Assembly: GCA_026388415.1 (NCBI GenBank)
Contig: JAPLJV010000060.1
Span: 1-43,886, forward strand
Direction of reading: 5' to 3'
Source of the DNA: Deltaproteobacteria bacterium
GTDB lineage: Bacteria; Desulfobacterota; Syntrophia; Syntrophales; JACQWR01
Length of the DNA: 43,886 bases
Within the stretch, counting starts at the first letter, position 1. Each line of letters opens with the position of its first letter. The translations under genes were made by a program, and so were the position numbers. The notes beneath the pieces were generated by a model. The model did not search any database, was not told the DNA's origin, and was given only the letters and a program-made list of their open reading frames with translations. Shown piece after piece: positions 7,859 to 17,106 of this stretch.

Positions 7859-8596
7859 TTAATACTTCACCTCCACCAGAAATAATCCCTGCGGCGGCGC
7901 GGTTATACCGGCGCTTCTACGTTCTTTGGCCTGCAAAACGTTTAATAATTCTTCCGGGGTTCTCTTCCCTCGGCCCACTTCAACCAGCGTACCCACCAAT
8001 GACCTTACCATATATCTTAAGAACCCATCGGCTTCCAGGTAAATATTGATAATTCCCGAAGTCATTTTTTCCAGTCGCACATCTGTAACAGTTCTGATGC
8101 AATTGTAATCGCCTACCTTTTTGCCGCAAAAAGCCGTAAAGTCATGCCGCCCCTTAAGAACAGAGAGCCCCTTTTCCATCTCCATTAAATTAAGCGGAGT
8201 ACGGACATACCAGGCATATTTGCGGTACAGCGCCGATCGGGTTGGACTGTTAAATATCTGATACATATAGACTTTGCTCTTGGCATCGAAACGGGCATGG
8301 AAAGATTCGGATACTTCCTGAAGTTCTTTAACGACAATATCGCCCGGTAAAAGGCTGTTCATGCCCGCCAAAAGATTTGAGGCACTGATGCCGGAGCTGG
8401 TTTTAAAATGCGCGGTCTGTTTGAGGGCATGAACGCCCGCATCTGTCCTGCCTGAACCGAAAATGGCCACCCTCTCCCTTGTGATGCGAAAGACAATGTC
8501 TTCCAGAACCTGCTGAACAGTAGCAGGGTCCCGCTGCCTTTGCCACCCGTGATAACCGGCGCCATCATATTCCACGACCATCTTCAGATTACGCAC
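7859..8596 (-). CDS. truA: tRNA pseudouridine(38–40) synthase
   Basis: Isomerises uridines 38, 39 and 40 in the anticodon arm of tRNAs. The motif GSGRTDAGVHALKQTAHFKT holds the catalytic aspartate. EYDGAGYHGWQRQ near the N-terminus and a C-terminal FLRYMVRSLVGTLVEVGRG complete the family pattern. The reading frame is open far upstream inside pgk, but homology starts at VVEYDGAG. I place the start at the GTG at 8596, which has aaggg 6 bases upstream and lies one base after the pgk stop, giving 245 residues, normal for TruA. An ATG at 8581 is an alternative. Translation is probably coupled to pgk. Confidence 0.94.
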   Translation of the reverse strand: MRNLKMVVEYDGAGYHGWQRQRDPATVQQVLEDIVFRITRERVAIFGSGRTDAGVHALKQTAHFKTSSGISASNLLAGMNSLLPGDIVVKELQEVSESFHARFDAKSKVYMYQIFNSPTRSALYRKYAWYVRTPLNLMEMEKGLSVLKGRHDFTAFCGKKVGDYNCIRTVTDVRLEKMTSGIINIYLEADGFLRYMVRSLVGTLVEVGRGKRTPEELLNVLQAKERRSAGITAPPQGLFLVEVKY

Positions 8597-8597
8597 T

Positions 8598-9782
8598 TCA
8601 ACCCTTGCCGTCCAGGGCTTCAATCGCCGGCAGCTTCTTCCCGCCCAACAGTTCCATGGACGCTCCACCTCCTGTGGAAATATAGGTAATCCGGTCGCTT
8701 TCACCCGTCCTGTTAATAGCCACATCCGTATCCCCGCCTCCGACGATGGTTGTGGCATACGAATTTGCCAGGCTGTGCGTGAGGGCGGTCGTGCCTCTGC
8801 TGAAGGCATCAATTTCAAAAACGCCCATGGGACCATTCCACACAATCGTTTTGGCATTACTCAAGGCTTCCGTAAAAAGCGTGATGGTAGCCGGACCGAT
8901 GTCCAGACCCATCCAGTTGGGATTGATCTCTTGAACAGGTACAATTTTAGTTTCCGCCTCGGCACTTTTTGCCTCGGCAATGACACAATCCACCGGCAGG
9001 TAAAATTTGACCTTTAAAACTTTTGCCCGATCCATCACATCCCGTGCCGTCTCCAACAGATCGTCTTCAACGAGCGACTTTCCCACCTCATAACCGAGCG
9101 CTTTCAGAAAAGTAAAGGCCATCCCGCCGCCGATAATCAACTTATCCACCTTGTTGATGAGATGCAGCAATGCCTGCAGCTTGCCCGAAACCTTGGAACC
9201 GCCGGCAATGGCAACAAAAGGCCGGATGGGGCTGTCAACCGCCTTAATCAAATAGTTGAGTTCTTTTTTAATCAGAAAGCCGGCCCCGCAATCCTTGACA
9301 AACTTTGTGATACCGACATTCGAGGCATGACGCCGGTGAGCATTGCCAAAGGCATCATCAATATACACATCGGCAAACTTGGCCAATTCCTGGGCGAAGC
9401 CTGGATCATTAGCCTCTTCCTCCGCATGAAATCTCAGGTTTTCCATCAGCAGGACGCTCCCCGGCTTTAGTCCGTCCACTAACTCTGCCACAGCAGCGCC
9501 TATGCAATCGTTGGCCAGGCGGACTTCTTTGTCTAAGAGCCGCGACAATCGTTTCGCCACGGGGGCCAGGCTGAATTCGGGAGTCACCTTACCCTTCGGC
9601 CTGCCCAGATGGGACATGATGATAACTCTAGCTCCTTCGTCGAGGGCATAATTTATCGTGGGGAGGACAGCGCGGATTCTGATATCGTCGGTGATATTTA
9701 AACTGCTATCCAGGGGAACATTAAAATCAAACCGAAAAAGAACTCTTTTACCTTTGATGTTGATCTGGTCAATAAACAGCAT
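8598..9782 (-). CDS. pgk: Phosphoglycerate kinase
   Basis: Transfers a phosphate between 1,3-bisphosphoglycerate and ADP in glycolysis and gluconeogenesis. Visible marks are [14 protein letters not shown] at the N-terminus, MSHLGRPKG, the hinge-region [35 protein letters not shown], and the C-terminal nucleotide loop [10 protein letters not shown] followed by [14 protein letters not shown]. The ATG at 9782 is preceded by aggaggg and gives 394 residues, the usual length; the ATG seven codons earlier has no such site. It is first in pgk–truA–yip1 and divergent from the carboxyltransferase gene, with about 200 bases between the start codons. gap is not adjacent in this window. Confidence 0.97.
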   Translation of the reverse strand: MLFIDQINIKGKRVLFRFDFNVPLDSSLNITDDIRIRAVLPTINYALDEGARVIIMSHLGRPKGKVTPEFSLAPVAKRLSRLLDKEVRLANDCIGAAVAELVDGLKPGSVLLMENLRFHAEEEANDPGFAQELAKFADVYIDDAFGNAHRRHASNVGITKFVKDCGAGFLIKKELNYLIKAVDSPIRPFVAIAGGSKVSGKLQALLHLINKVDKLIIGGGMAFTFLKALGYEVGKSLVEDDLLETARDVMDRAKVLKVKFYLPVDCVIAEAKSAEAETKIVPVQEINPNWMGLDIGPATITLFTEALSNAKTIVWNGPMGVFEIDAFSRGTTALTHSLANSYATTIVGGGDTDVAINRTGESDRITYISTGGGASMELLGGKKLPAIEALDGKG

Positions 9783-9984
9783 AGCCCCTCCTACAGAATT
9801 CATTTTTGCACCGCCAGTATATCTCACCTTTTCAATCCGGTCAATACGAAAATATGATAAATTCCAGACATTAAAGTATGGTTGGTAGCTCCAGGGCAAT
9901 AAATATCTTGAAATTATGAACCTTATTAAGTAACGTTCAAGCAAAACAATACCTGCTTTTAATCAAATGGGAGTTTGTGCTTTT

Positions 9985-11553
9985 ATGGAAAAAGAATTGC
10001 CAGTCCCCACGGAAAAGAAAATTAGAGAGTTTGAAATAACGAGAGATAAATTGATGACCATGGGCGGAGAAAACATGATCCAGCGGCAGCATGAACTGGG
10101 GAAGCTTTCCGCCCGTGAAAGACTCGATGTACTCTTCGACGCCGAGACCTTTCAGGAATCACAGCTTTTCGTTAAACACCATTCAACTCTCTTCGGTATG
10201 GAAAAAAAAGAAATCCCTGGCGATGGCGTAATAACCGGGTTTGGCAAGGTCAATGGACGGATCGTTTTTGCTGCCGCTCAGGATTTCACGAGCGCGGGCG
10301 GAAGTCTCGGTGAAATGCACGCCAAAAAAATATGGAAAGTCATGGATATGGCCATAGCCGCCGGGAAACCGTTTATTGCGCTGAACGATTCCGGAGGGGC
10401 GCGCATTCAGGAAGGCGTACCCTCGTTGGATGGTTGCGGCGGCATCTTCTACCGCAACGTTCTGGGATCGGGTTATATTCCCCAGATTACCGCTATTATG
10501 GGACCTGCCGCCGGAGGCGCCGTTTACTCGCCGGCTCTTACGGACTGGGTTTTCATGGTTAAAGGCAGCAGTTACATGTACGCCACCGGACCGGCAGTGG
10601 TAAAATCCGTCATTGGCGAGGACGTTACCCACGAGGAGTTAGGTGGCGCCCTGGTCCACGCCACCAAAAGCGGCGTTTGTCACTTCGTGGCCGTAAGTGA
10701 TCAGGACTGCATTGAAAAAATCAAGACGCTGCTTTCCTATGTGCCCGACAACTGTCACAGTCCCCTGCCGACCGTTACCTGCCAGGACAATGCCCTCCGG
10801 GAATGCCCCGACCTGGACACGATTATCCCCGACAGGTCAAACCAGGCTTACGATATGAAAAATGTTATCATGTGTGTCGCCGACAATAATGAAATTTTCG
10901 AACTTCACGAACTTTGGGCCAAGAATCTCATGGTGGCTTTTATCAGAATGATGGGCCGCCCGGTCGGTGTTATTGCCAACAACCCCCAATATGGCGCCGG
11001 CGTCCTGGATGTTAATGCGTCCGACAAGGCCTCACGTTTTATCCGTTTTTGCGATGCCTTTAATATCCCTCTCTTAACCTTCGCCGATGTTCCTGGTTAT
11101 ATGCCGGGAACACGCCAGGAATGGTCGGGGATTATCAGTCACGGCGCGAAACTCCTGCACGCTTATTCAGAAGCCACTGTCCCCAAGATAACCGTCGTTA
11201 TCCGCAAGGATTACGGGGGCGCCTATATCGGCATGTGCAGTAAACAATTGGGCGCCGATTACGTCATGGCCTGGCCGACAGCAGAGATTGCGGTGATGGG
11301 CGCAGAGGGAGCCTGCAACATCATTTACAATCGTGAAATTTCCTCAGCCGCTGATCCGGGAGCCAAGCGGCAGGAGTTGATTAATGCGTATGAGAAACAG
11401 TTTAATAATCCGTATTTCTCCGCCGGGATGGGAATTATAGACGAAATCATCGCCCCACGCGAGACGAGAAAAAGGGTCGCCGAGCTGCTGGAAGCACTTA
11501 AAGACAAGTCAGAAGCCAGACCGAAAAAGAAGCATGGCAATATACCTTTGTAA
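9985..11553 (+). CDS. Acyl-CoA carboxyltransferase subunit (methylmalonyl-CoA decarboxylase alpha / propionyl-CoA carboxylase beta family)
   Basis: The biotin-dependent carboxyltransferase component that moves CO2 between biotin and an acyl-CoA. The 522-residue protein has both crotonase-like halves. The first holds GGARIQEGVPSL and MGPAAGGAVYSPALTDW; the second holds GYMPGTRQEWSGIISHGAKL, VIRKDYGGAYIGMCSK and WPTAEIAVMGAEGA. This subgroup includes MmdA, PccB and glutaconyl-CoA decarboxylase alpha, which I cannot separate by eye. No biotin carrier, biotin carboxylase or sodium-pump gene is next to it, so the partners are elsewhere. I chose the ATG at 9985 because homology begins near there and gggag lies upstream; an in-frame ATG is six codons earlier. 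Confidence 0.9.
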   Translation: MEKELPVPTEKKIREFEITRDKLMTMGGENMIQRQHELGKLSARERLDVLFDAETFQESQLFVKHHSTLFGMEKKEIPGDGVITGFGKVNGRIVFAAAQDFTSAGGSLGEMHAKKIWKVMDMAIAAGKPFIALNDSGGARIQEGVPSLDGCGGIFYRNVLGSGYIPQITAIMGPAAGGAVYSPALTDWVFMVKGSSYMYATGPAVVKSVIGEDVTHEELGGALVHATKSGVCHFVAVSDQDCIEKIKTLLSYVPDNCHSPLPTVTCQDNALRECPDLDTIIPDRSNQAYDMKNVIMCVADNNEIFELHELWAKNLMVAFIRMMGRPVGVIANNPQYGAGVLDVNASDKASRFIRFCDAFNIPLLTFADVPGYMPGTRQEWSGIISHGAKLLHAYSEATVPKITVVIRKDYGGAYIGMCSKQLGADYVMAWPTAEIAVMGAEGACNIIYNREISSAADPGAKRQELINAYEKQFNNPYFSAGMGIIDEIIAPRETRKRVAELLEALKDKSEARPKKKHGNIPL

Positions 11554-11568
11554 AAGTTGAGGGCAGAT

Positions 11569-13020
11569 TTAATCCCGGTGCAGCGACTTCAAAAGCCTTT
11601 TTATGACGGCTGGCTTACCTAAAACAGCCACTAATTTATCCAACTCCGGTCCCTGGGTGCAACCGGTAAGGGCACAGCGGATAGGCAAAAAGAGCGTGCG
11701 GCCTTTCATGGAGGTAGATAGCTGTACACTATTAATGGCCCATTCGTAATAATTCTTTTCCGGACATTCCCTGGAATTAAGACTTTCATAAAATTGCCCG
11801 ACGATCCGCCGGGCCTCTTCGCCCTCCAACAAAGCATTCGCCGCCGGAGATAATTCGTATTTTTCATTATTAAAGATTGGCAGATAGTCTTTTATTTCCG
11901 ACAAAGTGCGAAGATTTCCTTGGACGGCGGCGGCAATTGCTGAAACCGGCGGGTAGCCGGGATCATGGTCGCCCTCATAGCCCGCTTCGCGCATAAATGG
12001 CAGTAACAATTCAGATAATATTTCCGGAGGACATTTTTTTATATAAATGCCGTTCAGCCAGCTAAGTTTGTCTTCGTCAAATATGGCCGCGCTCTTACCC
12101 GTATTAACGATGCTAAATATCTTTATGATTTCTGATATATCAAATACTTCACGGCCCTCCCCAAAGGAATTGCCCATTAAAGCAAGATAATTTATAAGAA
12201 CTTCCGGCAAATAGCCGCGACTTCTGAATTCCCGAACAGATACAGAGCCGTGTCGCTTGCTTAATTTTGTCCGGTCCTTGCCCAGGATAAGGGAATGGTG
12301 AGCAAAAACGGGGCAGGAAAAACCCCAGGCACGGTAAAGCAGTATCTGCACCGCCGTATTGGACAGATGATCCTCGCCCCTGATGACATGACTGATATTC
12401 ATGAGATGGTCATCAATAACCACGGCAAAATTATAAGCTGGCAACCCGTTGGAACGAACGATGATAAAATCGCCCAGAGCGCGGCCATCGAACTTCATGG
12501 CGCCGCGGATCATGTCGGCAAATTCGATGGGGCCGTCCTCCACCCTGAAACGCCAGGCCGGCCGTCTTCCCTCATCTTCACGTATCTTACGATCTTCCTT
12601 AGTCAAATTACGGCATTTCCCCATATATCTCGGCATCATCCGGCGAGCGACCAGGCTTGCCCTTTCGGCCGCCAGTTCCTCTTCCGAACAGTAACAAGGA
12701 TATACCTTTCCTAACGCAATCAGCTCAGACAAATGAGAATTATAGATTCCCAGGCGCTCCGTCTGGTGGTAGGGGGCAAAGGGACCTCCTATCTCCGGCC
12801 CTTCGTCCCAGTCAATGCCGAGCCACCGTAAGTCATCAAGAAGATTTTGTTCGAAGGTTTTTGTGGTTCTCAATTGATCGGTATCTTCGATCCGGAGGAT
12901 GAAATAACCACCATGCTGCCTGGCAAACAGCCAGTTAAAAAGAGCCGTCCGGGCATTGCCCACATGGAGTTCTCCCGTCGGAGACGGGGCAAATCTGACT
13001 CTTGGTCTGGCGATATTCAA
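11569..13020 (-). CDS. gltX: Glutamyl-tRNA synthetase
   Basis: Charges tRNA-Glu with glutamate. It is a class-I synthetase with the HIGH-type motif in RFAPSPTGELHVGNARTALF (HVGN), the catalytic-domain motif EDTDQ, and KLSKRHG (KMSKS class), then an alpha-helical anticodon-binding C-terminal half. The length of 483 residues is normal. It starts at TTG: the sequence TTGA makes the ispF stop (TGA) overlap the gltX start, and ggag lies 9 bases upstream inside the ispF 3' end. This points to translational coupling in ispD–ispF–gltX. Whether it also charges tRNA-Gln cannot be seen. Confidence 0.96.
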   Translation of the reverse strand: MNIARPRVRFAPSPTGELHVGNARTALFNWLFARQHGGYFILRIEDTDQLRTTKTFEQNLLDDLRWLGIDWDEGPEIGGPFAPYHQTERLGIYNSHLSELIALGKVYPCYCSEEELAAERASLVARRMMPRYMGKCRNLTKEDRKIREDEGRRPAWRFRVEDGPIEFADMIRGAMKFDGRALGDFIIVRSNGLPAYNFAVVIDDHLMNISHVIRGEDHLSNTAVQILLYRAWGFSCPVFAHHSLILGKDRTKLSKRHGSVSVREFRSRGYLPEVLINYLALMGNSFGEGREVFDISEIIKIFSIVNTGKSAAIFDEDKLSWLNGIYIKKCPPEILSELLLPFMREAGYEGDHDPGYPPVSAIAAAVQGNLRTLSEIKDYLPIFNNEKYELSPAANALLEGEEARRIVGQFYESLNSRECPEKNYYEWAINSVQLSTSMKGRTLFLPIRCALTGCTQGPELDKLVAVLGKPAVIKRLLKSLHRD

Positions 13021-13496
13021 CCGCGCTTCTCCTTAACCGTCACCACGGCGAAGGCGGCAACGCCTTCGCCCAATCCTACTAAACCCATGCCTTCATTGGT
13101 TTTGGCCTTGATATTCACCATCTCCGGTGCAATACGTAGAATTGTGGCCATATTAGCTGCCATCGCACTTATATGGCCCATTAATTTCGGTCGCTCCAAA
13201 ACGATGGTACAATCAACGTTATGGAGCAGGAAAGCCTTTTTGTCAGCCAAGAAGACCACCGCCTGTAGAAGGATGAGGCTCGATATGTCTTTATAATTCT
13301 CGTCATTATCAGGAAAATGCCGACCGATATCTCCTTCGCCGATAGCGCCCAGAATGGCGTCACAAATGGCATGGACCAGCGCGTCGGCATCGGAATGCCC
13401 CCACGAGCCTTTATCATGGGGTATTTCAACCCCTCCGAGGATTAGCTTTCTGCCGCTGACCAGTCTGTGACTATCATAGCCGAAACCGATCCTCAT
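13017..13496 (-). CDS. ispF: 2-C-methyl-D-erythritol 2,4-cyclodiphosphate synthase
   Basis: Fifth enzyme of the MEP isoprenoid pathway: closes 4-diphosphocytidyl-methylerythritol 2-phosphate to the cyclodiphosphate with loss of CMP. It keeps the zinc ligands in GYDSHR and HSDADALVHAICDAILGA, plus FPDNDENYKDISS and the C-terminal IKAKTNEGMGLVGLGEGVAA. I place the start at the ATG at 13496 (MRIGFGYD), because ATGA overlaps the ispD stop and aggaagg lies 7 bases upstream; an earlier in-frame GTG is less likely. The length of 159 residues is normal. The overlaps on both sides indicate a tightly coupled operon with ispD and gltX. Confidence 0.97.
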   Translation of the reverse strand: MRIGFGYDSHRLVSGRKLILGGVEIPHDKGSWGHSDADALVHAICDAILGAIGEGDIGRHFPDNDENYKDISSLILLQAVVFLADKKAFLLHNVDCTIVLERPKLMGHISAMAANMATILRIAPEMVNIKAKTNEGMGLVGLGEGVAAFAVVTVKEKRG

Positions 13497-14242
13497 TTTA
13501 CGCACCTTCCTATATCACCAGATTGCGCTTCCTGGCTGCTTACCGCGTTTCTGCCCTGCCTCGTCTTTAGAATTAGCTCACCCCACTCCAGGTCAACAGC
13601 CGTCGTTATTTTTATATTATCGTAAGATCCGATTATCATTGTTACTTTTTCCCCAATGCGTTCTACCAGGGCGGCATCATCGGTACCGTAATAATTGTCA
13701 GCGTAAGCCGACTCGTATGCCTTCTTCAGCAAAGAAGCCAAAAAAACCTGCGGTGTCTGAGTCAACCACAACTGGTCACGGTTGACCGTTGCGGATACGC
13801 GTCTATGGCCGTCAACCTTCTTGATCGTATCCGTTACGGGCAGGCCTACCGTTACCGCTTGAGAACGGGCAGCCTCTTTTATGGCTGCATTTATTGTTGC
13901 CGGGGAAATAAAAGGTCTGACACCATCGTGAATAACCACCAGATCGTGATCTGAACCGATAAGATCAACCCCCCTTTTAACCGAGTCCTGACGTCGCTCT
14001 CCCCCGGTCAGAACCCGGTTCACCTTGGTAAGATGGTACGGAGACAAAATCTTTTGCGGCGCCGCTTTCACATCTTCCTCAGGCAGAACAAGATAAATGT
14101 CATCTACCAGCGATGCTTGCTGGAATGCCATTAAGGTATGCACAAGGATGGGAAGCCCGCCCAACATTAGATATTGTTTCGGAATATCGCCACCCATCCG
14201 CGTTCCCGATCCCCCGGCAGGTATAATGGCCAAAGTTTTCAT
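13493..14242 (-). CDS. ispD: 2-C-methyl-D-erythritol 4-phosphate cytidylyltransferase
   Basis: Third enzyme of the MEP pathway: couples methylerythritol phosphate to CTP. It has the nucleotidyltransferase P-loop PAGGSGTRMGGDIPKQY, the metal/substrate site VVIHDGVRPF, and LTQTPQVF followed by GTDDAALVER. The length is 249 residues, with about 15 residues of unconserved tail after the domain. An aggg site precedes the ATG. It is a separate gene from ispF, not the IspDF fusion seen in some bacteria. A hairpin with a T-rich tail ends about 15 bases before the start codon, so its expression may be damped relative to the upstream carD–PIN genes. Confidence 0.96.
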   Translation of the reverse strand: MKTLAIIPAGGSGTRMGGDIPKQYLMLGGLPILVHTLMAFQQASLVDDIYLVLPEEDVKAAPQKILSPYHLTKVNRVLTGGERRQDSVKRGVDLIGSDHDLVVIHDGVRPFISPATINAAIKEAARSQAVTVGLPVTDTIKKVDGHRRVSATVNRDQLWLTQTPQVFLASLLKKAYESAYADNYYGTDDAALVERIGEKVTMIIGSYDNIKITTAVDLEWGELILKTRQGRNAVSSQEAQSGDIGRCVK

Positions 14243-14256
14243 TTCTACCCTGAATT

Positions 14257-14297
14257 AAAAGAAAAAGCCCGGCGCTCATGCAGCCTTCCGGGCTTAT
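14257..14297 (-). terminator. Intrinsic terminator-like hairpin between the PIN/TRAM gene and ispD
   Basis: On the minus strand the 8-base stem aagcccgg/ccgggctt (arms 14288–14295 and 14265–14272, loop 15 bases) is followed by tttctttta. It starts a few bases after the PIN/TRAM stop codon and ends about 15 bases before the ispD start codon, leaving no space for a separate promoter. It probably reduces, rather than stops, transcription into ispD–ispF–gltX, unless a promoter lies inside the upstream gene. Confidence 0.65.
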
Positions 14298-14301
14298 ATA
14301 G

Positions 14302-15324
14302 TTATTTTTTGCTATTATTTATGGCAAATGCTTCCCGCTCGGAAGCGACCTCTTTGAATTCGGAAAAGATCATGCGACCGGCGGTGGTCTGAAGTACGCT
14401 GGTAACAGTGACAACGACACTGTCCCCTTGCTGCCTCTGGGCATTGTCTACAATTATCATGGTGCCGTCATCAAGATATGCAACCCCTTGACCCGGTTCT
14501 TTACCGTCCTTGATAATCTTGACTGTCATCATCTCGCCCGGTAGTACCACGGGTTTCATGGCATTGGCAAGTTGATTGACATTTAATATTCTGACTCCCT
14601 GCAGTTCGGCAACTTTATTCAAGTTGAAGTCATTGGTAACAATGTTGCCGCACAGTTTCTTAGCCAGCGCCACCAGCTTCGCATCAACAGCCTTGATTTT
14701 AGGAAAATCATGCTCGGAAACCTCAATATTGATGCCTGAGCTTTTCTGCATGCGGTTTAAAACATCAAGACCACGGCGCCCACGCGACCGTTTTATAGAA
14801 TCCGAGGAATCAGCAATATACTGCAATTCTTCCAGCACAAAACGCGGTACCATTAAAGTGCCCTGGATAAAGCCGGCGTCACAAATATCTGCAATTCTGC
14901 CATCTATGATTACGCTGGTGTCAAGGATGCGGACATCATGTCCCTCATTCGCCTGCCCCGACAACAATATGTTGAATTCTTCTATTTTCTTTGCTCCCAG
15001 AACAAGTCCCAGATAGCCCATCACACCGGTAAGCAAGGCGTATATCCAAGGGACGACCTGCTGCTTTTCCATAATATTGCTTACAAAACTGAGGCCATAA
15101 GCCAATAAAAAGGCAATCAGCAAACCAACAATCATACCAACTACGCCACCAAATATATTTTTCAGAGGAATCTTATTAATGGCTTGCTCGATCTTCATGA
15201 CAAGTAATGCAATCAGTAATCCTGAAATAAATCCCAACAGCGACCGTGGAAATCCAAAATAGCTGTCAACTATAAAGTAGCTGCTCACAGAACATGCCAG
15301 ACTTAAGAGTAACCTCACAATCAA
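14302..15324 (-). CDS. Membrane-anchored PIN/TRAM-domain protein (YacL family)
   Basis: A 340-residue protein with four N-terminal membrane helices (about residues 3–24, 29–47, 58–80 and 92–112), then a PIN-type nuclease-fold domain starting at VRILDTSVIIDGRIADI with its first acidic residue, further acidic and Thr/Asn positions in IVTNDFNLNK, and a C-terminal TRAM beta-barrel (about residues 270–320) likely to bind RNA. This is the architecture of Bacillus YacL. It starts with TTG behind a gggggg run. Its place after carD and before ispD is a recurring order in deltaproteobacteria and Firmicutes. The target RNA is unknown. Confidence 0.88.
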   Translation of the reverse strand: MIVRLLLSLACSVSSYFIVDSYFGFPRSLLGFISGLLIALLVMKIEQAINKIPLKNIFGGVVGMIVGLLIAFLLAYGLSFVSNIMEKQQVVPWIYALLTGVMGYLGLVLGAKKIEEFNILLSGQANEGHDVRILDTSVIIDGRIADICDAGFIQGTLMVPRFVLEELQYIADSSDSIKRSRGRRGLDVLNRMQKSSGINIEVSEHDFPKIKAVDAKLVALAKKLCGNIVTNDFNLNKVAELQGVRILNVNQLANAMKPVVLPGEMMTVKIIKDGKEPGQGVAYLDDGTMIIVDNAQRQQGDSVVVTVTSVLQTTAGRMIFSEFKEVASEREAFAINNSKK

Positions 15325-15472
15325 TTAAATCACCCCCCTTCTCCGGCCTCAATTACGCCTTTGTTGCCCACATATACCGGGAATATGGCGATTGTTTAAG
15401 GTAACAAACTATTTACGGGATAAAACACCTTATTTAATTGTCAAAGAATCGTTATAACGGCTAAAAAAATAA

Positions 15473-15958
15473 TTATTGAACAGAAAAAATTGTCTGCAAA
15501 TCCTGCTCTATCTTTGTCTCTGCAGATTTGCTGGCTACAGAAATCTCTTTTACCAGGAGGTTTTTAGCGGTGTCCATCATTTTCCTTTCACCGAAAGAGA
15601 GGTTTTTGTCAATCTTCAAAATAAAAAGATCACGTAGAACGCTCGCTATCTCAAATACCGATCCCGTCTTGATTTTTTCCAGGTAGTCCCGATAGCGCTT
15701 GTTCCACGTCTGCCGATCAATATTTACGTTCTTGTTTCTAAGGATGGCATAGACTTTAGGAATTTCTTCCGCCGGAATGATTTCTCTCAAACCGACTGAA
15801 GCGGCGCTGTCGGTAGGGATCATAATTTTCATACCATTGCCTAATATCTGCATGATGTAAAACCTCTGATTAGATCCCATAACCTCGCGGTATTCAATGG
15901 CCTCAATAACCCCTACACCCTGTGCCGGATATACCGCTAAATCACCTACATTGAACAT
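15473..15958 (-). CDS. carD: CarD/CdnL-family transcriptional regulator
   Basis: A 161-residue protein beginning MFNVGDLAVYPAQGVGVIEA, the RNA-polymerase-interaction (RID) domain shared with the transcription-repair factor Mfd. A helical C-terminal half (about residues 65–155) corresponds to the DNA-contacting domain of CarD/CdnL. Proteins of this family bind the beta subunit and stabilise open complexes, notably at rRNA promoters. ATG start with a modest gaggt site. An extended -10 element upstream suggests its own promoter. It heads the run to the PIN/TRAM protein, ispD, ispF and gltX, after a gap of 148 bases that contains a TTGACA at 15444–15439, perhaps a second promoter. Confidence 0.93.
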   Translation of the reverse strand: MFNVGDLAVYPAQGVGVIEAIEYREVMGSNQRFYIMQILGNGMKIMIPTDSAASVGLREIIPAEEIPKVYAILRNKNVNIDRQTWNKRYRDYLEKIKTGSVFEIASVLRDLFILKIDKNLSFGERKMMDTAKNLLVKEISVASKSAETKIEQDLQTIFSVQ

Positions 15959-15998
15959 TTTTTACCTCGAGTCCCGGATAAATTTATTTTAATGGGGC

Positions 15999-16007
15999 AT
16001 TCTATCA
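15999..16007 (-). promoter_or_regulatory. Extended -10 promoter element of carD
   Basis: The minus strand reads TGATAGAAT here, an extended -10 (TGn) joined to a five-of-six match to TATAAT, about 40 bases upstream of the carD ATG. The -35 region 17 bases further upstream (TTGCAG) is weak, which is normal for extended -10 promoters. Confidence 0.4.
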
Positions 16008-16147
16008 TATTATGGATATCGCTGCAACACTATTCTGGCGGTATGGAATCAGCAGAGAAGGCGGGAGGCTCTCTAACTTCCGATAACTAAAATATAATCT
16101 GCGTTGCCCCGATGCCAATAGTCAATGCCCGCTCCAACCAAAAAGTT

Positions 16148-16843
16148 TCAACATAGCTCACTTAGAAGAAGTTCTTTATAACTTTGAATCACATGATCCG
16201 GTTTTGCCGCCAGGATATCTTCTCTTACATTTTCACCATCTGTAATAATCATTACCCTGATGCCCGCGTTTCTGGCCGCATTAATGTCATCCAGGCTGTC
16301 GCCCAGAAAAATACTATTATCCTTACTTATCCCCAACCTCCCTATCGCCAGATTCAATCCGTCCGGGTTGGGTTTAAGATTTAGAACATCGTTACGGCTA
16401 AGGGCGACATCGAAAAATTCTGCCAGACCGAGTTTTGACAAAGCCCTGGTAAGTGTTTTACCCCCCACGTTGCTTACCAGACCGGTGCGAATCCCTTTAG
16501 CCTTAATCGCCGTAAGGAAATCCTTTACGTCTGGTCGCAGAGCCCAACGTGTCAGCGCATCTTCATCATACCGGTCATATACACAACCGATTTTCTCCTG
16601 CACCTGAGTCGGCGGTAATCCTATTTCAGTTGCTACCTGCATGGCTTCTGTCATCAGGGTGGAATATCTTCTGCTAAGAACCCGGTCTTTGGCAAAACCC
16701 ATATTCCAGAGCATTTTCAGGGTTTCTGCAACCGCTGCGGAAAGCTGCCACTGAAAGTCTACCAAGGTTCCCTCAAAATCAAAAAGCATTGCCTCGATAT
16801 TATTTAAACGCATGCCGCGTGTCATGCGGATCGGTTGGTTCAT
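16148..16843 (-). CDS. HAD-superfamily phosphatase-like hydrolase with altered motif I
   Basis: A 231-residue protein of the phosphoglycolate-phosphatase-like branch with a helical cap. Motif I reads MLFDFEGTLVD: the nucleophile Asp is there, but the second acidic residue, normally Asp and used as general acid/base, is Glu. Motif II is GLVSNVGG, motif III the lysine in LKPNPDGLNLAI, and motif IV FLGDSLDDINAARNAG. The start at 16843 has ggagg 7 bases upstream; the frame is open further but without homology. It is divergent from the beta-helix gene at 17107, with a 263-base gap in which I see no other feature. The substrate is unknown. Confidence 0.85.
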   Translation of the reverse strand: MNQPIRMTRGMRLNNIEAMLFDFEGTLVDFQWQLSAAVAETLKMLWNMGFAKDRVLSRRYSTLMTEAMQVATEIGLPPTQVQEKIGCVYDRYDEDALTRWALRPDVKDFLTAIKAKGIRTGLVSNVGGKTLTRALSKLGLAEFFDVALSRNDVLNLKPNPDGLNLAIGRLGISKDNSIFLGDSLDDINAARNAGIRVMIITDGENVREDILAAKPDHVIQSYKELLLSELC

Positions 16844-17106
16844 TGGTATCCTCCCATGATCTAAAAGGATTCTGCCTTTCAGCATGTGATGAGAGTAACA
16901 CAAGAACAACAAACTATCAATGCGAACGTACCGATTTTTCAAATAAAAACCCGAGGCTGACACGCTATTCAATTTATCAAGAAGAGTCTGAGTTGTGGTT
17001 ACTATCCCACAGCGCTTTCTGCGTAATTCGCTGGCAACTATTCGTGAATTGGCATACAATGCCCCCGGAGTCAGATAAGCGGGATAATATCATTGGAAAG
17101 GATCAA

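Noticed and set aside
16789-17106. Upstream extension of the beta-helix gene frame over the HAD gene start region
   Set aside because: It runs antisense through the start of the HAD gene and has no homology; the ATG at 17107 has a good ribosome-binding site.
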